Source of the DNA: JAVBOW01 sp031550615
Lineage (GTDB): Bacteria > Bacteroidota > Bacteroidia > Bacteroidales > Rikenellaceae
Assembly: GCA_031550615.1 (NCBI GenBank)
Contig: JAVBOL010000014.1
Span: 1 to 10,108 of the forward strand
Direction of reading: 5' to 3'
Length of the DNA stretch: 10,108 nucleotides
Part shown: positions 7,537-10,108 of the stretch, piece after piece
How positions within the stretch are numbered: position 1 is the first letter of the stretch
Layout of the letters: each line of letters opens with the position of its first letter
Program-made: the position numbers and the translations under genes
Notes under the pieces: generated by a model
What the model was told of the DNA's origin: nothing
Databases searched by the model: none
What the model saw: the letters and a program-made list of their open reading frames with translations, nothing else

Positions 7537-8210
7537 TGGCATTCATTGAACTGGAAGGACTGGACGGGGCGGGTAAATCGACCCAGATCGCGCTGCTGCG
7601 CCGTTGGCTCGAAGAGCGTGGCGTGGCCTATGAGTACCTTCACTTCCCGCGTTTCGACGCGCCCTATTACGGCGAACTTATAGCCCGCTTCCTTCGAGGC
7701 GAATTCGGAGGCGTGGACCAGGTGGACCCATACCTGGTGGCGCTGCTCTACGCCGGCGACCGCAACGACGCCAAAGGGTTGATAAACGGCTGGCTGGCGG
7801 ATGGGAAATTCGTGATCCTGGACCGTTACGTCTACTCTAACGTCGCCTTCCAATGCGCGAAATTGTGCGGCGCAGAGCGCGAAAAGCTGATGCGGTGGAT
7901 ACTCGACCTCGAATTCGGCTATAACGCCCTGCCGCGCCCCGACCTGGCGATGCTGTTGGACGTGCCCCTTTCGATCACCGAGAGCCGCCTGAAAGCCGGG
8001 CGCGGGGGCGACGACCGCAGCTACCTGCGCGGCAAGGACGATATTCACGAGGGCTCGATGGAACTACAGCGCAACGTGCGCGAGGTCTACCTGTCGCTGG
8101 CCGCCTCGCAGCCCGATTTTCATGTCATAGAGTGCTGCCAGGGCGATACGATGCCCGCCCCGGAAGATATATTCGCCCGCATAAGGGCAAAAATAGAAAC
8201 TTTGCTCTAA
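7536..8210 (+). CDS. tmk: Thymidylate kinase
   Basis: Tmk phosphorylates dTMP to dTDP with ATP, an essential step of dTTP synthesis in the cytosol. The 224-aa protein belongs to the thymidylate kinase family of P-loop NMP kinases: P-loop GLDGAGKST (8-16), HFPRFDAPYYG for substrate binding (around residues 37-47), the DRY motif DRYVYSNVAFQ (Asp96-Arg97-Tyr98), and a LID region RGGDDRSYLRG (starting about Arg156). The P-loop lacks a basic residue between Asp10 and Gly13, so catalytic arginines should come from the LID, as in bacterial type II enzymes. The start ATG shares one base with the sufS stop (TGATG), so translation is probably coupled to the suf operon. A co-transcribed nucleotide kinase has no obvious role in Fe-S assembly. 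Confidence 0.94.
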   Translation: MAFIELEGLDGAGKSTQIALLRRWLEERGVAYEYLHFPRFDAPYYGELIARFLRGEFGGVDQVDPYLVALLYAGDRNDAKGLINGWLADGKFVILDRYVYSNVAFQCAKLCGAEREKLMRWILDLEFGYNALPRPDLAMLLDVPLSITESRLKAGRGGDDRSYLRGKDDIHEGSMELQRNVREVYLSLAASQPDFHVIECCQGDTMPAPEDIFARIRAKIETLL

Positions 8211-8221
8211 CCCCTGCTTTT

Positions 8222-9352
8222 ATGCCAAATACAATGAAACTCAGGAAGGTGCTCATAGTGCTGTGCCGCATGGCGCTGGGCTGTCTTTTCATCATTTCGG
8301 GCCTGGCCAAGGGCGTCGACCCTATGGGCTCGGCGATCAAATTCGGCGAGTATTTCAGCGCCTTCGGCATGGACTGGCTCTCGGGCTGCGAATATTTCTT
8401 CGCCATAGCGCTATCGACCGCAGAAACGCTTATGGGCTTTATGTTGCTTTTCGGGCTTCTGGTGCGCGTGGCAGCGACGGGTGCGGCGCTGTTCATGCTC
8501 TTTTTTACCCTGCTTACGCTCTATATCGCCATCGCCAACCCCGTCACAGACTGCGGATGCTTCGGCGACCTGCTCAAGCTGACCAACTGGCAGACCTTCT
8601 ATAAAAATGCATTTTTGCTGTTGCCCCTCAGCCTGGTGATACTCTATGACGCCTGGGTGTCGATACCGCGCCGCGTAAAGGTGGGTGAGGTGATCTGGAG
8701 CGCGGTGGCTGCCGCGGCTGTCGTGGCGATGAGCGTCTACAGCATGCGCCACCTGCCGGTGGTCGACCTGCTGCCTTTCCGCGTGGGGGTGAACGTCCTC
8801 GAAGCGATGCAGGAAGGCGCATCCGCGCAGGACGAAACGCGCCTGTTATACCGCAACCTCGCCTCGGGCGAAGTCACGGAATTCGCCGTTACGGACACCA
8901 CGTGGTATGATTCCACGACGTGGGAATATGTCGACACGGTGGTCGCCGAAAGGGAATCGACTGCCGGTAGTTCCGTCACCGACCTGGCGTTGCTGCGCGA
9001 TGGGCAGGACGTGACCGCCGAACTGCTGGGCCAGCCAGGGGTGCTGCTGATGCTCTGCATAGCCGATCCCGCGGCGTTGGACGAGGAGTGCGCCAACCGC
9101 TTGGCCGACGCCGCCCGCGAAGGCATAAAGCGTGGTTACAGGGTCGTGGCGATCTCGCCTGTGGCGGCACAGGGGCAGTCATTCACCGCCGATGGCCTCG
9201 AGGTGGAATACCTTACCGTGGACGATGTGGTGGTTAAAACCATGCTCAGGGCTGCAAATGGCCTGGTCGTGCTGCGCGACGGGGTGATAGCGGCGAAATA
9301 TTCGTGCCGCGACGTGCCCGAAACAGAGGAAATGCCCGATTACATGAAGTGA
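8222..9352 (+). CDS. DoxX/MauE-like membrane protein with C-terminal thioredoxin-like domain
   Basis: A 376-aa inner-membrane protein. Hydrophobic segments lie around residues 10-29, 58-80, 84-104, 130-146 and 157-175, the DoxX/MauE-type four-helix bundle plus a fifth helix. A conserved CGCFGD motif (Cys111, Cys113) follows the third helix, which suggests a redox-active or metal-binding pair. After RHLPVVDLLPFRVG the chain becomes soluble; residues ~230-376 look like a thioredoxin-like fold (VLLMLCIADP strand, then GLVVLRDGVI) but have no CxxC. The layout matches, from memory, a DoxX-family protein common in Bacteroidales, often found near tpiA; that neighbour is not here. The frame is open upstream to 8132, but the extra 30 residues lie inside tmk and precede a normal membrane N terminus, so I chose the ATG at 8222 (8234 is also possible). 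Exact function unknown. Confidence 0.82.
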   Translation: MPNTMKLRKVLIVLCRMALGCLFIISGLAKGVDPMGSAIKFGEYFSAFGMDWLSGCEYFFAIALSTAETLMGFMLLFGLLVRVAATGAALFMLFFTLLTLYIAIANPVTDCGCFGDLLKLTNWQTFYKNAFLLLPLSLVILYDAWVSIPRRVKVGEVIWSAVAAAAVVAMSVYSMRHLPVVDLLPFRVGVNVLEAMQEGASAQDETRLLYRNLASGEVTEFAVTDTTWYDSTTWEYVDTVVAERESTAGSSVTDLALLRDGQDVTAELLGQPGVLLMLCIADPAALDEECANRLADAAREGIKRGYRVVAISPVAAQGQSFTADGLEVEYLTVDDVVVKTMLRAANGLVVLRDGVIAAKYSCRDVPETEEMPDYMK

Positions 9353-9407
9353 AGCCGCCGCGCCCGGCGTTAAGTAATCGCTAACTTTTTGGAAAGCCGG
9401 CGGCTTT
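9352..9407 (+). terminator. Candidate terminator hairpin after the DoxX gene
   Basis: AAGCCGCCG (9352-9360) and CGGCGGCTT (9398-9406) are perfectly complementary over 9 bp, starting on the last base of the DoxX stop codon, with a 37-nt loop and only three Ts at the 3' end. Nested in the right arm is a smaller palindrome AAAGCC-GGC-GGCTTT (9393-9407) that could form a 6-bp stem by itself. Either structure could end the suf-tmk-DoxX transcript. The long loop and short T-run make it weaker than the terminator after the tRNA gene. It overlaps the mgsA promoter. Confidence 0.5.
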
Positions 9408-9419
9408 GGATTACCTTTG
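9388..9419 (+). promoter_or_regulatory. Bacteroidota-type housekeeping promoter for mgsA
   Basis: The -33 element TTTG (9388-9391) is followed after 20 bp by the -7 element TACCTTTG (9412-9419), a full match to the Bacteroidota sigma-ABfr consensus TTTG-N19-21-TAnnTTTG. Transcription should start near 9424-9427, leaving a leader of about 45-50 nt before the mgsA ATG at 9473. The leader has an 8-T run (9442-9449) flanked by two AGGATG copies. The spacer contains the palindrome 9393-9407, which could serve as an operator. Confidence 0.85.
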
Positions 9420-9472
9420 CGGCGAATAATAGTAGGATGACTTTTTTTTAGGATGTTAATTTGACGCAAATT

Positions 9473-9943
9473 ATGAAAGCAAAACTCCGTATCGCCCTTG
9501 TGGCGCACGACAACATGAAACGCGACCTGGCCGAATGGGTTGACTGGAACTGGGAGATACTCCTGCAGCACCACCTGATCTGCACCGGCACGACGGGTAA
9601 AATGGTCGAAAAGACGATACTCGACCGCCGCGGCTCGGCTCAAAGCGGTCGTTTCGATATCACACTTTTAAAATCTGGCCCGCTGGGCGGCGACCAGCAA
9701 CTCGGCGCGATGATCGCAGAGGGCAGGATCAATATGCTGATATTTTTCTGGGACCCCATGCAACCCCAACCGCACGACGTGGACGTCAAAGCGCTGATGC
9801 GCCTGGCCACGCTCTATAACGTACCTGCGGCTTTCAACCGCTCGACGGCTGACTTTCTGATCTCCTCGCCTCTGTTCGACGGCGACTATGTGCCTGTGGT
9901 GAAGGATTACCGCAGCTACGTCGAAAGACCGTTGCAGGAATAA
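9473..9943 (+). CDS. mgsA: Methylglyoxal synthase
   Basis: MgsA converts dihydroxyacetone phosphate to methylglyoxal and phosphate, a bypass of lower glycolysis that relieves sugar-phosphate build-up and phosphate shortage. The 156-aa protein has the full active site: ALVAHDNMK (His12, Asp13, Lys16), the phosphate-binding loop TGTTGK (38-43), SGPLGGDQQ (catalytic Asp74), and FFWDPMQPQPHDVDVKAL (His101, Asp104); Asp74, His101 and Asp104 match E. coli Asp71, His98 and Asp101. Between TGTTG and SGP there are 25 residues against 15 in the E. coli enzyme as I remember it, so residues ~43-67 hold a roughly 10-residue longer segment. An upstream in-frame TTG at 9461 is possible, but the ATG at 9473 gives the usual N terminus. 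It has its own promoter and is separate from the suf unit. Confidence 0.95.
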   Translation: MKAKLRIALVAHDNMKRDLAEWVDWNWEILLQHHLICTGTTGKMVEKTILDRRGSAQSGRFDITLLKSGPLGGDQQLGAMIAEGRINMLIFFWDPMQPQPHDVDVKALMRLATLYNVPAAFNRSTADFLISSPLFDGDYVPVVKDYRSYVERPLQE

Positions 9944-9946
9944 TTT

Positions 9947-9977
9947 TTTGTACGCTACGAAAAAACTATTATCTTTG
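9947..9977 (+). promoter_or_regulatory. Bacteroidota-type housekeeping promoter for the tRNA gene
   Basis: TTTG (9947-9950), a 19-bp spacer and TATCTTTG (9970-9977) match the TTTG-N19-21-TAnnTTTG consensus completely. The -33 element begins 4 bp after the mgsA stop codon. Predicted transcription start is near 9982-9985, about 10 nt before the mature tRNA 5' end, so the precursor leader would be very short. Confidence 0.87.
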
Positions 9978-9994
9978 CAATCTCAATTTTGTCG

Positions 9995-10069
9995 CGGGGT
10001 GTAGCGCAGTCCGGTTAGCGCGCCAGCTTCGGGAGTTGGAGGCCCCGAGTTCGAATCTCGGTACCCCGA
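9995..10069 (+). tRNA. tRNA-Pro (anticodon CGG)
   Basis: Folded by hand as a complete 75-nt cloverleaf. The acceptor stem CGGGGTG (9995-10001) pairs with TACCCCG (10062-10068) with one G-U at the last pair, and the discriminator is A10069. The D stem is GCGC/GCGC with loop AGTCCGGTTA. The anticodon stem CCAGC/GTTGG has one G-U pair; the loop TTCGGGA gives anticodon CGG (10030-10032), reading CCG. The variable region is AGGCC. The T arm is CCGAG-TTCGAAT-CTCGG. The C1-G72 pair, A73 and G37 after the anticodon are proline tRNA features. The 3' CCA is not encoded (CAA follows A73), so it must be added by nucleotidyltransferase. Confidence 0.97.
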
Positions 10070-10078
10070 CAAAATCTT

Positions 10079-10108
10079 AAAAAGCCGACAACGCGAGTTG
10101 CCGGCTTT
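10079..10108 (+). terminator. Intrinsic terminator of the tRNA-Pro transcript (runs into window end)
   Basis: Nine bp after the tRNA, an A-run leads into a hairpin: GCCG (10084-10087) pairs with CGGC (10102-10105), one A-C mismatch follows, then CAAC (10089-10092) pairs with GTTG (10097-10100) around a GCGA tetraloop. AAA before and TTT after extend the stem. The T-run is cut by the window edge, so its full length is not visible. The A-run before the stem could make it work in the opposite direction as well. Confidence 0.85.

Noticed and set aside
7296..8048. A 250-codon minus-strand frame across the sufS-tmk junction
   Set aside because: It crosses two solid genes in antisense and resembles no known protein; a codon-bias shadow.
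8132..8221. Extended start of the DoxX protein inside tmk
   Set aside because: The added 30 residues are Arg/Pro-rich out-of-frame tmk sequence; the ATG at 8222 gives a normal short cytosolic N terminus before the first membrane helix.
9440..9450. The 8-T run in the mgsA leader as a terminator tail or phase-variable tract
   Set aside because: No hairpin immediately precedes it, and it lies outside any coding frame and downstream of the -7 box, so slippage would only alter leader length.
9461..9472. TTG start for mgsA four codons upstream
   Set aside because: The ATG at 9473 has an A/T-rich upstream context and gives the typical N terminus; a TTG start is not needed.

Overview
The window reads as an ordinary core-genome stretch from a GC-rich member of the Bacteroidota, most likely order Bacteroidales and plausibly Alistipes/Rikenellaceae. 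The phylum call rests on two near-perfect Bacteroidota housekeeping promoters (TTTG, 19-20 bp spacer, TAnnTTTG), the lack of Shine-Dalgarno sequences before the starts, a gyrA followed by a secreted TPR protein, and a DoxX-type membrane protein of the kind I recall from Bacteroidales. The genus is a guess from base composition and protein style. All genes are on the + strand.

Layout: the 3' half of gyrA (1-1290, cut by the window edge) is followed after 21 bp by a periplasmic or surface TPR protein (1312-2631). A 95-bp gap with a long inverted repeat leads into an iron-sulfur cluster assembly operon: sufB (2727-4175), sufC (4289-5038), sufD (5038-6315) and sufS (6319-7536). It continues through a 1-bp overlap into tmk (7536-8210) and, after 11 bp, a DoxX/MauE-like membrane protein (8222-9352). 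sufB and sufC are separated by an AT-rich inverted repeat made of 7-bp units. A hairpin follows the DoxX gene and overlaps the promoter of mgsA, methylglyoxal synthase (9473-9943). A second promoter begins just after the mgsA stop and drives a tRNA-Pro(CGG) gene (9995-10069), followed by a terminator hairpin that runs into the window end.

How the genes work together: SufB, SufC and SufD form the SufBC2D scaffold, where clusters are built with ATP hydrolysis by SufC; SufS supplies persulfide sulfur from cysteine. No sulfur-transfer partner (SufE or SufU) and no A-type carrier (SufA) is encoded here, so these must lie elsewhere. tmk, the DoxX protein and mgsA are co-located by tight spacing or adjacency, with no functional link to Fe-S assembly visible in the sequence.

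I found no phage, insertion sequence, CRISPR array, toxin-antitoxin or defence system, and nothing that looks like a new system. The points worth a second look are the sufB-sufC heptamer inverted repeat, the hairpin before sufB, the terminator/promoter overlap at mgsA with a palindrome in the promoter spacer, and a longer central segment in the methylglyoxal synthase.
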